From positions 39,613 to 103,612 of the forward strand of contig DDCH01000009.1 in the NCBI GenBank assembly GCA_002335055.1: a stretch of DNA of 64,000 bases. The letters are read 5' to 3'. Position 1 is the stretch's first letter; every line of letters starts with the position of its first letter. A program made the translations under genes and the position numbers. Positions 52,610-60,992 of the stretch are shown here, one piece after another. This stretch comes from Sulfurimonas sp. UBA2011 (GTDB lineage Bacteria > Campylobacterota > Campylobacteria > Campylobacterales > Sulfurimonadaceae). Below the pieces are notes generated by a model. It did no database searches and had not been told where the DNA came from. It saw only the letters and a program-made list of their open reading frames with translations.

Positions 52610-54827
52610 GATAAATATTAGAGGTACAGTACAAGGTGTCGGATTCCGTCCATTTGTTTATGCCTTGTCTCAAAGATATCTAGTAACTGGTACAGTCAGT
52701 AATAACAGTAATGGTGTTGAAATAATTCTCAACACCGATACACTCACACTGAAACAGTTTCTTATCGCTGTTGAATATGAATACCCTCCTTTAGCAAGTA
52801 TTGATACAATTGAACACAGTGAGATAACTTACATACAGTTCGATAGTTTTGAAATTATTCAAACTGAGGATAGTGGGGATATAACTGTTAATATACCTCC
52901 TGATTTAAGTATCTGTAAAGAGTGTGAGAAGGAACTTCTAGACCCTACAAACCGTCGCTATGGATATCCATTTATCACATGTACTCATTGTGGTGTACGT
53001 TACTCAATTATCTATGATTTACCCTATGATAGGGAACATACTTCGATGAAGTTTTTTCAGATGTGTAAGTTATGTGAGGAAGAATACAATAATCCACTAG
53101 ATAGACGTTACCATGCTCAACCCATTGGCTGTCATGATTGTGGACCAAAATTAAATTTACTAGATAATAGAGGCATAAAAGTAGAAGTTATAATAAATGA
53201 GATAGAGAAAACTATTGAGCTTTTAAATGAAGGGAAAATAATAGCCCTTAAAGGTCTTGGCGGTTATCATTTAGTATGTGATGCTACAAATAAAAGTGCT
53301 ATACAAGAACTACGTATACGCAAGAAAAGACCTACAAAACCTTTGGCAGTAATGGTCCGAGATATAAATATGGCTAATGTACTTGCCCTCATTTCTCCAA
53401 AAGAAGAAGAACTTTTAGTCTCACAAGAACGTCCAATTGTCGTTGTTCAAATGAAAGATGAATACTCTAGTGATATCGCACCTGGTATCTCCAAAATAGG
53501 ATTATTTTTACCTTATACTCCTTTACATTTTCTCTTATTGGATAAGTTGAGTTTTCCACTTGTAGCCACATCTGCTAATATTACAGATGAGCCTATTTGT
53601 ACCAATTTAGAAAGTTTAGAAAAACTACAAAACGTGTATGATTATGTACTAGATCATAATCGAGATATAGTCAATGGATGTGATGATTCAGTACTTATGG
53701 TAGTTAAAGAACAGCAGGTAATGATAAGGCGTGCTAGGGGCTATGCACCTGTTCGTATTGAACTACCTTTTACTCTTAAAGAGAAAGTTTTAGCCCTTGG
53801 TGCTAACCAAAAAAGTACTATTGCTATTGGCATTGAGGATCAAGTTATACTTTCTCCTCATATTGGAGATTTAGATAGTATCTCATCTGTAGAGTATTAT
53901 GAAAAAAATATTGAGAGTTTAGAGAGAATTTATAAGTTTTCTCCCGAAGTTATAGCTTATGATAAGCATCCAAAATATGAGTCTACAAAGATTGCAAAGC
54001 AAATAATAAAGAAGAATCCAGACCTAGTATCTAAAGAAGTACAACACCATCATGCACATATCTTAGCTGTTATGGCGGAAAAGCAGATTACAAGTAAAGT
54101 CTTTGGTGTAGCCTTTGATGGTACGGGGTATGGAGATGATGGAATGCTTTGGGGTGGTGAATTTATTATCTGTGATTGTGCGGATTATGAGAGAGTAGCA
54201 TCTGTGGAATACTTTAAGCTCTTAGGAGGGGCTAAAGCTATTAAGGAGCCAAAAAGAGTTGCTCTTTCATTTCTCTTTAGTCTATATAAAGAAGAGGTAT
54301 TCACTTTAAACAATCCAACTACACAAGAGTTTTCATCTTATGAACTTCATAGCTATTTTACGGCATGGAAAAAAGGCTTAAATGCACCTTTAAGCTCCTC
54401 TATGGGTAGAGTCTTTGACGGAGTCGCTTCTTTGCTTGGGATTTGTCAAGTGATGAGTTTTGAAGGTGAAAGTGGTATGCTACTTGAAGAATTATTTGAT
54501 AGTTCTGTTACAGGAAGTTATGCATTTAATTATGAAAATGGAAAAATTGATTTACTGCCTATGCTTAGTGCATTGCTTAAGGAAAAAAACATTTCAATAG
54601 CTGTGAGTAAGTTTTTTCATACTTTAGTAGAAATAGTAGCTGTAGTTTATAAACCCTATGATTTACCTTTAGTATTATCTGGTGGTGTATTTCAAAATAG
54701 AGTACTATTGGGCTTAATATTAGAGCGATTTCCGAAGGCTATAATTTCTAATACAATTCCTCCTAATGATGGTGGAATTGCCCTAGGTCAAGTAATGGCA
54801 ACAATGAATACAAGTAGGTACCAATAA
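52590..54827 (+). CDS. hypF: Carbamoyltransferase HypF
   Basis: 745 residues starting at ATG 52590, 10 nt after AAGGAG; an ATG at 52581 is too close to that site. Domains: acylphosphatase (GTVQGVGFRPFVYAL), two zinc-finger pairs (CKEC...CTHC, CKLC...CHDC), YrdC-like (LKGLGGYHLVCDA), and Kae1-like with VQHHHAHILAVMAE and FDGTGYGDDG. HypF makes the thiocarbamate on HypE from carbamoyl phosphate, the CN source for the NiFe site. It overlaps hydE by 20 nt. Confidence 0.95.
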   Translation: MELCTYKINIRGTVQGVGFRPFVYALSQRYLVTGTVSNNSNGVEIILNTDTLTLKQFLIAVEYEYPPLASIDTIEHSEITYIQFDSFEIIQTEDSGDITVNIPPDLSICKECEKELLDPTNRRYGYPFITCTHCGVRYSIIYDLPYDREHTSMKFFQMCKLCEEEYNNPLDRRYHAQPIGCHDCGPKLNLLDNRGIKVEVIINEIEKTIELLNEGKIIALKGLGGYHLVCDATNKSAIQELRIRKKRPTKPLAVMVRDINMANVLALISPKEEELLVSQERPIVVVQMKDEYSSDIAPGISKIGLFLPYTPLHFLLLDKLSFPLVATSANITDEPICTNLESLEKLQNVYDYVLDHNRDIVNGCDDSVLMVVKEQQVMIRRARGYAPVRIELPFTLKEKVLALGANQKSTIAIGIEDQVILSPHIGDLDSISSVEYYEKNIESLERIYKFSPEVIAYDKHPKYESTKIAKQIIKKNPDLVSKEVQHHHAHILAVMAEKQITSKVFGVAFDGTGYGDDGMLWGGEFIICDCADYERVASVEYFKLLGGAKAIKEPKRVALSFLFSLYKEEVFTLNNPTTQEFSSYELHSYFTAWKKGLNAPLSSSMGRVFDGVASLLGICQVMSFEGESGMLLEELFDSSVTGSYAFNYENGKIDLLPMLSALLKEKNISIAVSKFFHTLVEIVAVVYKPYDLPLVLSGGVFQNRVLLGLILERFPKAIISNTIPPNDGGIALGQVMATMNTSRYQ

Positions 54828-55351
54828 TGATACTGTTTAAAAACTTTATACTAATAAATGTTTATCTATTTTTAAGTTTTACTTTAAACCTTATTCAGTG
54901 GATTCCATCATTAATGCTTGAGAATATTATTAATATTGTTATAATTATATTATATATAGTGCCAATGTTTTTTGTGTATATAATGATTCGAACTATTTAC
55001 GAAAACCAAGTAAAAAAATCGCTTTATAAAGTTACAATGTATGCAGCATTACTTCTGTGTTATATGGGTATGTTCGCTATGGTAATGATAGGTATGGGAT
55101 ATGATAAGAGTACTTATATCCAAGATTATAAATTTGAGGATAAAGTTTTTTATGTACATCAAAATAATGATTTAAGATACGAAGTAAGTGTAAAAGATGA
55201 TAATATACCTATACGTTTATTGCCAATAGCCTCTTTTAGTAAGAGTCCAATTAGCTTAAAACAAAAAGAAAATTTCATATATGCTATATCAGAAGGACAG
55301 CATACGAAAATCTATAACTTAAAAAATAAAAAGGAAAATAATGAGTACTAA
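54827..55351 (+). CDS. Membrane protein, 174 aa, unassigned
   Basis: Three hydrophobic helices in the first 95 residues (FILINVYLFLSFTLNLIQW, IVIIILYIVPMFFVYIMI, YAALLLCYMGMFAMVMI), then a hydrophilic, strand-rich C-terminal domain of about 75 residues. It overlaps the hypF stop by 1 nt and the next gene by 11 nt, so it is coexpressed with the hyp genes. No family recognised; no metal-binding cluster seen. Confidence 0.6.
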   Translation: MILFKNFILINVYLFLSFTLNLIQWIPSLMLENIINIVIIILYIVPMFFVYIMIRTIYENQVKKSLYKVTMYAALLLCYMGMFAMVMIGMGYDKSTYIQDYKFEDKVFYVHQNNDLRYEVSVKDDNIPIRLLPIASFSKSPISLKQKENFIYAISEGQHTKIYNLKNKKENNEY

Positions 55352-56024
55352 AAAGAAGAAGATAGCTATTTTAGGATGTGGCTGGGTTGGTAAGGCTTTA
55401 AAAGAGAAACTTGAGTTACTGGGGCATGAAGTAAACTGTCTTTGTCGTGATGTAAATATGGATACACTAATTGGCTTTTATAATTGTGATGCATTAGTTA
55501 TCGCTGTACCTCCATCTGATGAGTATTTAGATGTGATTGAAGATGTATACTTTTCTGTCTCTTTAAATGAAGCTATTGATACACAAATGATATTTTTGAG
55601 TTCAACATCGTTTTATGATGACGATAAGCTTATAGTTGAAGCGGAAGAACTTGCTAAGGTAAAAGATCCAAATACAGTAATTTTGCGACTTGCAGGTTTA
55701 ATGGGCTACGATAGAATTGCGGGAAAATATACATCTGGAAAAACAATAAAAGACGGACCTACAAACTATGTACATCGTGATGATGTAGTTGGTATCATAG
55801 AAAGTGTAATCGAAAGCAGGATTAAAGATAAAATCTTTAATGTCATAGCACCTATTCAGTCCACAAAAAAAGTAATATTTGGACAAAATAGTACAAAGTT
55901 TTCTTTTGATGAGACACATTTTAAGGGAGAAAATAAAGTTGTAAAAGCACATTCATCAGAAATACTCTGTGATGTGTTAGGTTATGAGTTTAGCAAAAAA
56001 GATGTAAAAAACTTTTGGAACTAA
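55341..56024 (+). CDS. NAD(P)-binding Rossmann protein, epimerase-like
   Basis: 227 residues. The N-terminal dinucleotide fold is KIAILGCGWVGKALKEKLE (GxGxxG). Downstream are IFLSSTSFYDD (the SSTS(x)Y-like short-chain segment), LRLAGLMGYDR and YVHRDDVVGII, as in YeeZ/extended-SDR proteins. The catalytic Lys of a YxxxK motif is not obvious. Substrate unknown; presence in the hydrogenase island may be coincidental. Confidence 0.7.
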   Translation: MSTKKKKIAILGCGWVGKALKEKLELLGHEVNCLCRDVNMDTLIGFYNCDALVIAVPPSDEYLDVIEDVYFSVSLNEAIDTQMIFLSSTSFYDDDKLIVEAEELAKVKDPNTVILRLAGLMGYDRIAGKYTSGKTIKDGPTNYVHRDDVVGIIESVIESRIKDKIFNVIAPIQSTKKVIFGQNSTKFSFDETHFKGENKVVKAHSSEILCDVLGYEFSKKDVKNFWN

Positions 56025-56042
56025 GTGTCCAAAAGTTAGAGG

Positions 56043-56291
56043 TTAATCTGATAGAAAACTCAAATCTAATTGCTCGCGTTTTGCATGTGCACCATCACAC
56101 TGCCATGTACAAGTAGTTTTTTTACATAAACATAATAAAAATTCTGAATTTCGTGTAGCAATAAACTCTGTTGGTATGAACTTAGTACCTTTATGGCTTC
56201 CGTCACAGAGAACACCATCTGCACTTTTCCCACAATTACAAAATTGGTATGTCTCACCTTTATTTAGGTATGTTTTTACTGGATGTGGCAT
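56043..56291 (-). CDS. CDGSH iron-sulfur protein with two CDGSH-type motifs
   Basis: 82 residues. The first motif is CNCGKSADGVLCDGSH (residues ~18-33), the second CLCKKTTCTWQCDGAH (~54-69). Each supplies three Cys and one His for a [2Fe-2S] cluster, so it is a tandem single-chain protein like MiNT (CISD3). No signal peptide. Its role is likely electron or cluster transfer; its place within the hydrogenase island suggests, without proof, a redox link. Confidence 0.88.
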   Translation of the reverse strand: MPHPVKTYLNKGETYQFCNCGKSADGVLCDGSHKGTKFIPTEFIATRNSEFLLCLCKKTTCTWQCDGAHAKREQLDLSFLSD

Positions 56292-56315
56292 ATTTTATCC
56301 TTTTAAAGTAGTGTA

Positions 56316-56942
56316 TCATTTTATCTTTTGTTTTTGCTGAATATTAAAACGCCATTCTGCTTCTTTAAGATAAAAAATAAACTTCTCATTACTTACACCT
56401 TTATATCGACAAATAAATTTTTCAAAATAATCCCAAAATTTTGTAATTGTATTTTGAGACTTTGAAAGCTTAGAGATAGTATTAAACTTGAGGTACTTCA
56501 TCATAAGTTTATGTCCTTGATCCTCTTTCATGTGGAAGAGTGATTGTTTTGTCTTTGGCATCATAATATTGTAGATAGTGTCATCATATGAAAGTGTAAG
56601 AAAATGTTGTAGTTTATCAATATTATCTTGGATATTGAGACTTTGTGGTAAATATAGGTATTCATCATAGTCGCTTACTCTATGGTTATTGTGTTGATAC
56701 ATTTCATCAGAATAAAGTAAAATATTTTTTCTAAATTTCTCAAAATATTTTTGAACTGTTAGAAAATGCATTTTAGTTTGTATGGAAGTTTGTCTAGCAG
56801 TATCACCATCTTTAAAATACATAAGGAGTTTCTCTTCCCTTTGAATTTTCTTGATACTAAATTTTCTTTTACATTTACTACATTTATGCTGATTATCTGC
56901 TAATACATATGTATGGGGGTGTGTGCAATAGATACATTTCAT
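56316..56942 (-). CDS. Transposase-derived zinc-ribbon protein (IS1595-like), probably not a transposase
   Basis: 208 residues. The N-terminus is a zinc ribbon (CIYCTHPH...CSKCKRKFSI) followed by a helix-turn-helix, as in IS1595/ISXO2 transposases. The C-terminus (ITKFWDYFEKFICRYKGVS, then EAEWRFN) resembles the family's ENFWSxxKR...ECEFRFN ending, but the catalytic Glu is Thr. The first Asp motif (DESYFGG type) is not preserved beyond DEYLY. No inverted repeats flank it. It looks like a domesticated DNA-binding protein or a decayed transposase. It is divergent from the nickel-transporter gene. Confidence 0.6.
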   Translation of the reverse strand: MKCIYCTHPHTYVLADNQHKCSKCKRKFSIKKIQREEKLLMYFKDGDTARQTSIQTKMHFLTVQKYFEKFRKNILLYSDEMYQHNNHRVSDYDEYLYLPQSLNIQDNIDKLQHFLTLSYDDTIYNIMMPKTKQSLFHMKEDQGHKLMMKYLKFNTISKLSKSQNTITKFWDYFEKFICRYKGVSNEKFIFYLKEAEWRFNIQQKQKIK

Positions 56943-57055
56943 ATCAAATTATACTATTTAGTTCTTAAAATAGAGTAGAAATTTATTTTTTAATAAATAA
57001 TTAAATATAAAATACTATTATAGTGAATAGTTATTCAGTATTAAGGAGAAAGTAG

Positions 57056-57700
57056 ATGGAATTATCTTTAGTTGTTATTTTTTGGTATGGGATTGTCCAT
57101 GCATTTGGGCCAGATCACCTTAGTGCCATTGCAGATTTTTCTGTAGGAAAAAACCAGCGAAAAACATTACTGATTACATTTATATTTGCATTAGGACACG
57201 GTATAAGCCTTTTTGTATTTGCAAAACTTTTAGAATCAATGGAAATTTCACAAGACTTATTAGCATATGGAGATATTGTTTCTGCTGGAGTTATCATCAG
57301 TATGGGTCTGTATATACTTTATATGGTAGGAACTAAGCGTATTCAGTTACGAAAGCATATTCATGAAAATAAAGAACATATCCATATCTGGTATGGTAAG
57401 TCTCATGAACATATTGAGGATTCAGTAGCTAAAACTTCCTCTCTAACCTTAGGTCTTCTAATGGGTGCTGGAGGTGTCAGGGGTATGCTTATAACACTTG
57501 GTGCAGTAAATGGTGGTACAGTTGATTTTATGATGGTTGGGGCATTTACCCTAGGCGTTATGCTGATTTTCGGTGCATTTGGAATGGTTATGCTTTATGT
57601 TAACCAAAACTTATTAGGAAGTCTTACAAATGTTAGACGAACCTTTACAACAGTAGGTGTGATTTCAATTGCTGTTGGAACAAATATTTTATTAGGATAG
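57056..57700 (+). CDS. Nickel/cobalt transporter-like membrane protein
   Basis: 214 residues, six helices. Metal motifs are HAFGPDHLSAIADF near residue 16 (compare HX4DH of NiCoT) and ALGHGISLFVF near 45. A histidine-rich cytoplasmic loop (KHIHENKEHIHIWYGKSHEH) separates the halves. It probably imports Ni2+ for the hydrogenase; hypB follows 8 nt later. It could alternatively be classed with UreH/HupE-like proteins. Confidence 0.8.
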   Translation: MELSLVVIFWYGIVHAFGPDHLSAIADFSVGKNQRKTLLITFIFALGHGISLFVFAKLLESMEISQDLLAYGDIVSAGVIISMGLYILYMVGTKRIQLRKHIHENKEHIHIWYGKSHEHIEDSVAKTSSLTLGLLMGAGGVRGMLITLGAVNGGTVDFMMVGAFTLGVMLIFGAFGMVMLYVNQNLLGSLTNVRRTFTTVGVISIAVGTNILLG

Positions 57701-57708
57701 GAGAAAAT

Positions 57709-58533
57709 ATGTGTGTAGATTGTGGATGTAGTATAAGAGGAATGAAAGGGCAGGCTGAAGAACATAGTCATGATGGAGGAGAAACATTTCATTCTCATGA
57801 AAAAAGTGCAGAGGGAGATGTAGATTCTGGTGAACATCAAAAGGCTCATGAGCACCTACATCATAACCCTCAACTAAATGATGTTAAAACTATCGCTGTT
57901 ATTCAAAAGATACTTGATAAAAATGATCAAGAAGCAAGTCTTATTAGAAAGCATTTAGAAGATAATGGTGTTTTAGGTATTAATCTTATGTCAAGTCCCG
58001 GTTCAGGAAAAACGACACTACTTGAACACCTTGTTGATGTAGCAAATTTTAAATTTGGAGTTATAGAAGGGGACTTAGAGACAGAACGTGATGCAGATCG
58101 CTTACGTGCTAAGGGAATACATGCTCAGCAGATACAAACGGGTACAGCATGTCACTTAGATGCCTTTATGGTTCATAAAGGTATGCATCATATGCCACTA
58201 GAAGAAATGGATGTATGTTTTGTTGAAAATGTTGGAAATCTTGTTTGTCCTGCATCTTACGATGTCGGAACACACTTAAATATAGTTCTAGTTTCAGTAC
58301 CTGAAGGTGAAGATAAAATAGCAAAATACCCTGTGATGTTTCGTCAAGCAGATCTAGTACTTATTACTAAAACAGACTTGTTACCACATTTTAAATATGA
58401 TATGGAAGCAGAAAAAGCTGAGGCTAGAAGAATCAAACCGAATGTTGATATTTTAGAAGTAAATGTAAACGATATAGATTCAGTCAAAGCAGTAGCAGAC
58501 TGGATATCGTTTAAACGTAAGATGAGAGGCTAA
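57709..58533 (+). CDS. hypB: Hydrogenase nickel-insertion GTPase HypB
   Basis: 274 residues. The N-terminal high-affinity nickel site is MCVDCGCS, followed by a histidine-rich stretch (~20-55). The GTPase domain has SSPGSGKTTLLEHL (Walker A) near residue 99, IEGDLETERDADR, and TKTDLLPH near 223. It delivers nickel with HypA. It lies between the nickel transporter and hypC. Confidence 0.95.
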   Translation: MCVDCGCSIRGMKGQAEEHSHDGGETFHSHEKSAEGDVDSGEHQKAHEHLHHNPQLNDVKTIAVIQKILDKNDQEASLIRKHLEDNGVLGINLMSSPGSGKTTLLEHLVDVANFKFGVIEGDLETERDADRLRAKGIHAQQIQTGTACHLDAFMVHKGMHHMPLEEMDVCFVENVGNLVCPASYDVGTHLNIVLVSVPEGEDKIAKYPVMFRQADLVLITKTDLLPHFKYDMEAEKAEARRIKPNVDILEVNVNDIDSVKAVADWISFKRKMRG

Positions 58534-58534
58534 T

Positions 58535-58849
58535 ATGTGTTTATCAATTCCAAGTAAAGTAGTTAAAATTTCAGATGATGAAACAATGTGTACTGTTGAT
58601 ACAATGGGAGTACAACGCGATGCAAATTTAATGATGATGGAAGATGGTGATGTTAGTATAGGTGATTATGTACTGCTACATATTGGCTTTGTTATGAATA
58701 AAATTGATGAAGATGAGGCGATGTCTTCCATTGATACATATAAAGAAATACTTGAACATATGAATGAAGAAGATAGAAAGCAAGCAATTTTAGAAGATGA
58801 TGAATGTGAAGCACGTGGTGAAAAATATGCGGAGGAGATTAATATATAA
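58535..58849 (+). CDS. hypC: Hydrogenase maturation chaperone HypC
   Basis: 104 residues, starting MCLSIPSKVV with the essential N-terminal Cys2. The OB-fold continues through VDTMGVQRDANLMMM and VLLHIGFVMNKID. HypC carries the Fe(CN)2CO group with HypD to the large subunit. The acidic C-terminal extension makes it a little longer than the usual 75-90 residues. It overlaps hypD by 1 nt. Confidence 0.94.
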   Translation: MCLSIPSKVVKISDDETMCTVDTMGVQRDANLMMMEDGDVSIGDYVLLHIGFVMNKIDEDEAMSSIDTYKEILEHMNEEDRKQAILEDDECEARGEKYAEEINI

Positions 58850-59994
58850 TGGAAGAACTTCAATTAAAAAACCTTTATGATAATTTTCGTGACGGAGATA
58901 CCATAAAAGCATTTGCTAAAATAATTGCAGAGGATGCAAAAAAATTAAAAAAACCTATTAATATTATGGAAGTATGTGGCGGACATACACATACTATCAT
59001 GAAATTTGGACTGCCTCAACTACTTCCAAAAAATGTAAATTTCATTCATGGACCAGGTTGTCCTGTATGTATTATGCCAAAAGAACGTATTGATCATGCA
59101 TATGTATTGTCAATGCAAGAAAATGTTATTCTCGTAACTTTAGGAGACATGATAAAAGTACCAGGTTCTAACGGAAGTTTACAAGATGCTAGAGCAAAAG
59201 GTGCAGATGTTCGTTTTGTTTACTCACCTATAGAGTGTATTAAAATAGCTCAAGATAATCCTGACAAAACAGTTATCTTTTTTGCTATAGGCTTTGAGAC
59301 AACTACACCAATGACGGCAGTACTTGTTGATCAGGTAATAAAGTCAAAAATTTCTAATATTCTTTTTCATATTAATCATGTTACAGTTCCTGAAGTAATG
59401 GTAGAACTTATAGATAGCCGCGATGTTCATGTTGACTCTTATAACAATGAAATAGATGCTTTTCTTGGGCCCAGTCATGTTAGTGTTATAGCCGGTTCTA
59501 AGATTTATGATAAATTTCCAAAAGATTATGGTCGTCCAGTTGTTGTAACTGGATTTGAGCCAGTTGATGCGATGGAAGGCATCAGTATGATAGTCAAACA
59601 GTTTGTAGAGAAGCGATGTGAGCTTGAAGTACAGTATAAACGCGTTGTTAATCATGATGGAAATCTAAAAGCACAGGATTTAATCAATACTTACTTTGAA
59701 AAAATGAGCCTTTTTAGATGGAGAGGACTTGGTAATGTACCTGATAGTGGATTGAAACTTAAAGATGAATATGAAAAATATGATGCAGAAAAAATCTACA
59801 AAAGTGTACTACCAATTGCAGAGATAGAAGATCATAAACTATGCATTTGTGGTGATATCTTGCGTGGTATGGCAAAACCTCAAGAATGTACTATCTTTGG
59901 TACAGCATGTAAGCCTACAACACCTATTGGTTCATGTATGGTTAGTAGTGAAGGTGCTTGTGCCGCATACTACAAATATGGAAATTTAATATGA
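58849..59994 (+). CDS. hypD: Hydrogenase maturation protein HypD
   Basis: 381 residues. Signature motifs: VCGGHTHTIMKFGL near residue 42, HGPGCPVCIMP near 67, and FFAIGFETTTPM near 142. The C-terminal cluster cysteines are in LCICGDILRG and IFGTACKPTTPIG. HypD, a [4Fe-4S] protein, assembles CN and CO on iron with HypC. Overlaps hypE by 4 nt (ATGA). Confidence 0.95.
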   Translation: MEELQLKNLYDNFRDGDTIKAFAKIIAEDAKKLKKPINIMEVCGGHTHTIMKFGLPQLLPKNVNFIHGPGCPVCIMPKERIDHAYVLSMQENVILVTLGDMIKVPGSNGSLQDARAKGADVRFVYSPIECIKIAQDNPDKTVIFFAIGFETTTPMTAVLVDQVIKSKISNILFHINHVTVPEVMVELIDSRDVHVDSYNNEIDAFLGPSHVSVIAGSKIYDKFPKDYGRPVVVTGFEPVDAMEGISMIVKQFVEKRCELEVQYKRVVNHDGNLKAQDLINTYFEKMSLFRWRGLGNVPDSGLKLKDEYEKYDAEKIYKSVLPIAEIEDHKLCICGDILRGMAKPQECTIFGTACKPTTPIGSCMVSSEGACAAYYKYGNLI

Positions 59995-60983
59995 CAAAAA
60001 CTATCACAATTGCACATGGTAATGGTGGAGAAGAAAATAATGAGCTTATAAAAAAAGTATTTTATAAACATTTTGAAAATGATATTTTATCTAAAAGTGA
60101 AGATGCTGCTGTAATTGAGAATGGAAAACTTGCATTTACTACGGACTCATTTACCGTTAGCCCTTTATTCTTCCCTGGTGGAGATATAGGAAAACTTGCA
60201 GTATGTGGTACATGTAATGACCTTGCTATGATGGGAGCGAAACCTAAGTATATGACCTGTTCAGTAATCATTGAAGAAGGTTTTCCTACTCGTGACTTAG
60301 AAAAAATAGTGAAGTCGATGAAAAAGGAACTTGATATAAATGGTGCTATTGTTGTAAGTGGTGATACAAAAGTAGTACCAAGAGGAAGTGTAGATAAGTT
60401 ATTTATAAATACTACAGGAATTGGTGAAATAGAATACAAAGGAATTTCAGCTTCTCATTTAAAAGAAGGGATGAGTATTTTTGTGAGTCGTGATGTAGGT
60501 ACACATGGAGCTACTATTTTTGCAGCACGTGAAGGTATTGAGCTAGAGAGTAAATTACAAACAGATTGTGCCTCATTATATCCAGAGGTGAAAAAACTTA
60601 TAGATTCTGGAATTGAGATTATTGCACTTAGAGATGCAACACGTGGTGGAGTAAGTGCTGTCTTAAATGAATGGGCAAAAAGTTCAGATGTCTGTATAGA
60701 AGTCGTAGAAGAAAGTATCCCCGTTCAAGAAGAGGTTCGAGGTATTTGTGAAATGTTAGGATTTGAAGCCGTTGACCTTGCAAATGAAGGAACTTATGTT
60801 TTGTGTGTACCAAAAAAAGATGAAGCAAAAGCTTTAGAAGTACTACAAGAGACTCATAAAACTTCTACACTTATAGCTACCGTTAGTGAACAATATAAGG
60901 GAAGAGTTTTATTAAATTCCTCTTGGGGAACAAAAAGATTTTTAGATTTACCAACTGGTGAGTTGTTACCTCGTATCTGTTAA
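59991..60983 (+). CDS. hypE: Carbamoyl dehydratase HypE
   Basis: 330 residues from the ATG in the hypD stop overlap; the upstream in-frame ATG at 59958 lies inside hypD. Motifs: IAHGNGGEENNELI, TTDSFTVSPLFFPGGDIGKL, GDTKVVPRG, ATRGGVSAVLNEWA and the invariant C-terminal PRIC whose Cys accepts the carbamoyl group and is dehydrated to thiocyanate. Works with HypF. Confidence 0.95.
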   Translation: MTKTITIAHGNGGEENNELIKKVFYKHFENDILSKSEDAAVIENGKLAFTTDSFTVSPLFFPGGDIGKLAVCGTCNDLAMMGAKPKYMTCSVIIEEGFPTRDLEKIVKSMKKELDINGAIVVSGDTKVVPRGSVDKLFINTTGIGEIEYKGISASHLKEGMSIFVSRDVGTHGATIFAAREGIELESKLQTDCASLYPEVKKLIDSGIEIIALRDATRGGVSAVLNEWAKSSDVCIEVVEESIPVQEEVRGICEMLGFEAVDLANEGTYVLCVPKKDEAKALEVLQETHKTSTLIATVSEQYKGRVLLNSSWGTKRFLDLPTGELLPRIC

Positions 60984-60992
60984 GGTGAGTTG

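Noticed and set aside
56316..56942. Active insertion sequence
   Set aside because: Catalytic residues are missing and no terminal inverted or target-site repeats were found around it.
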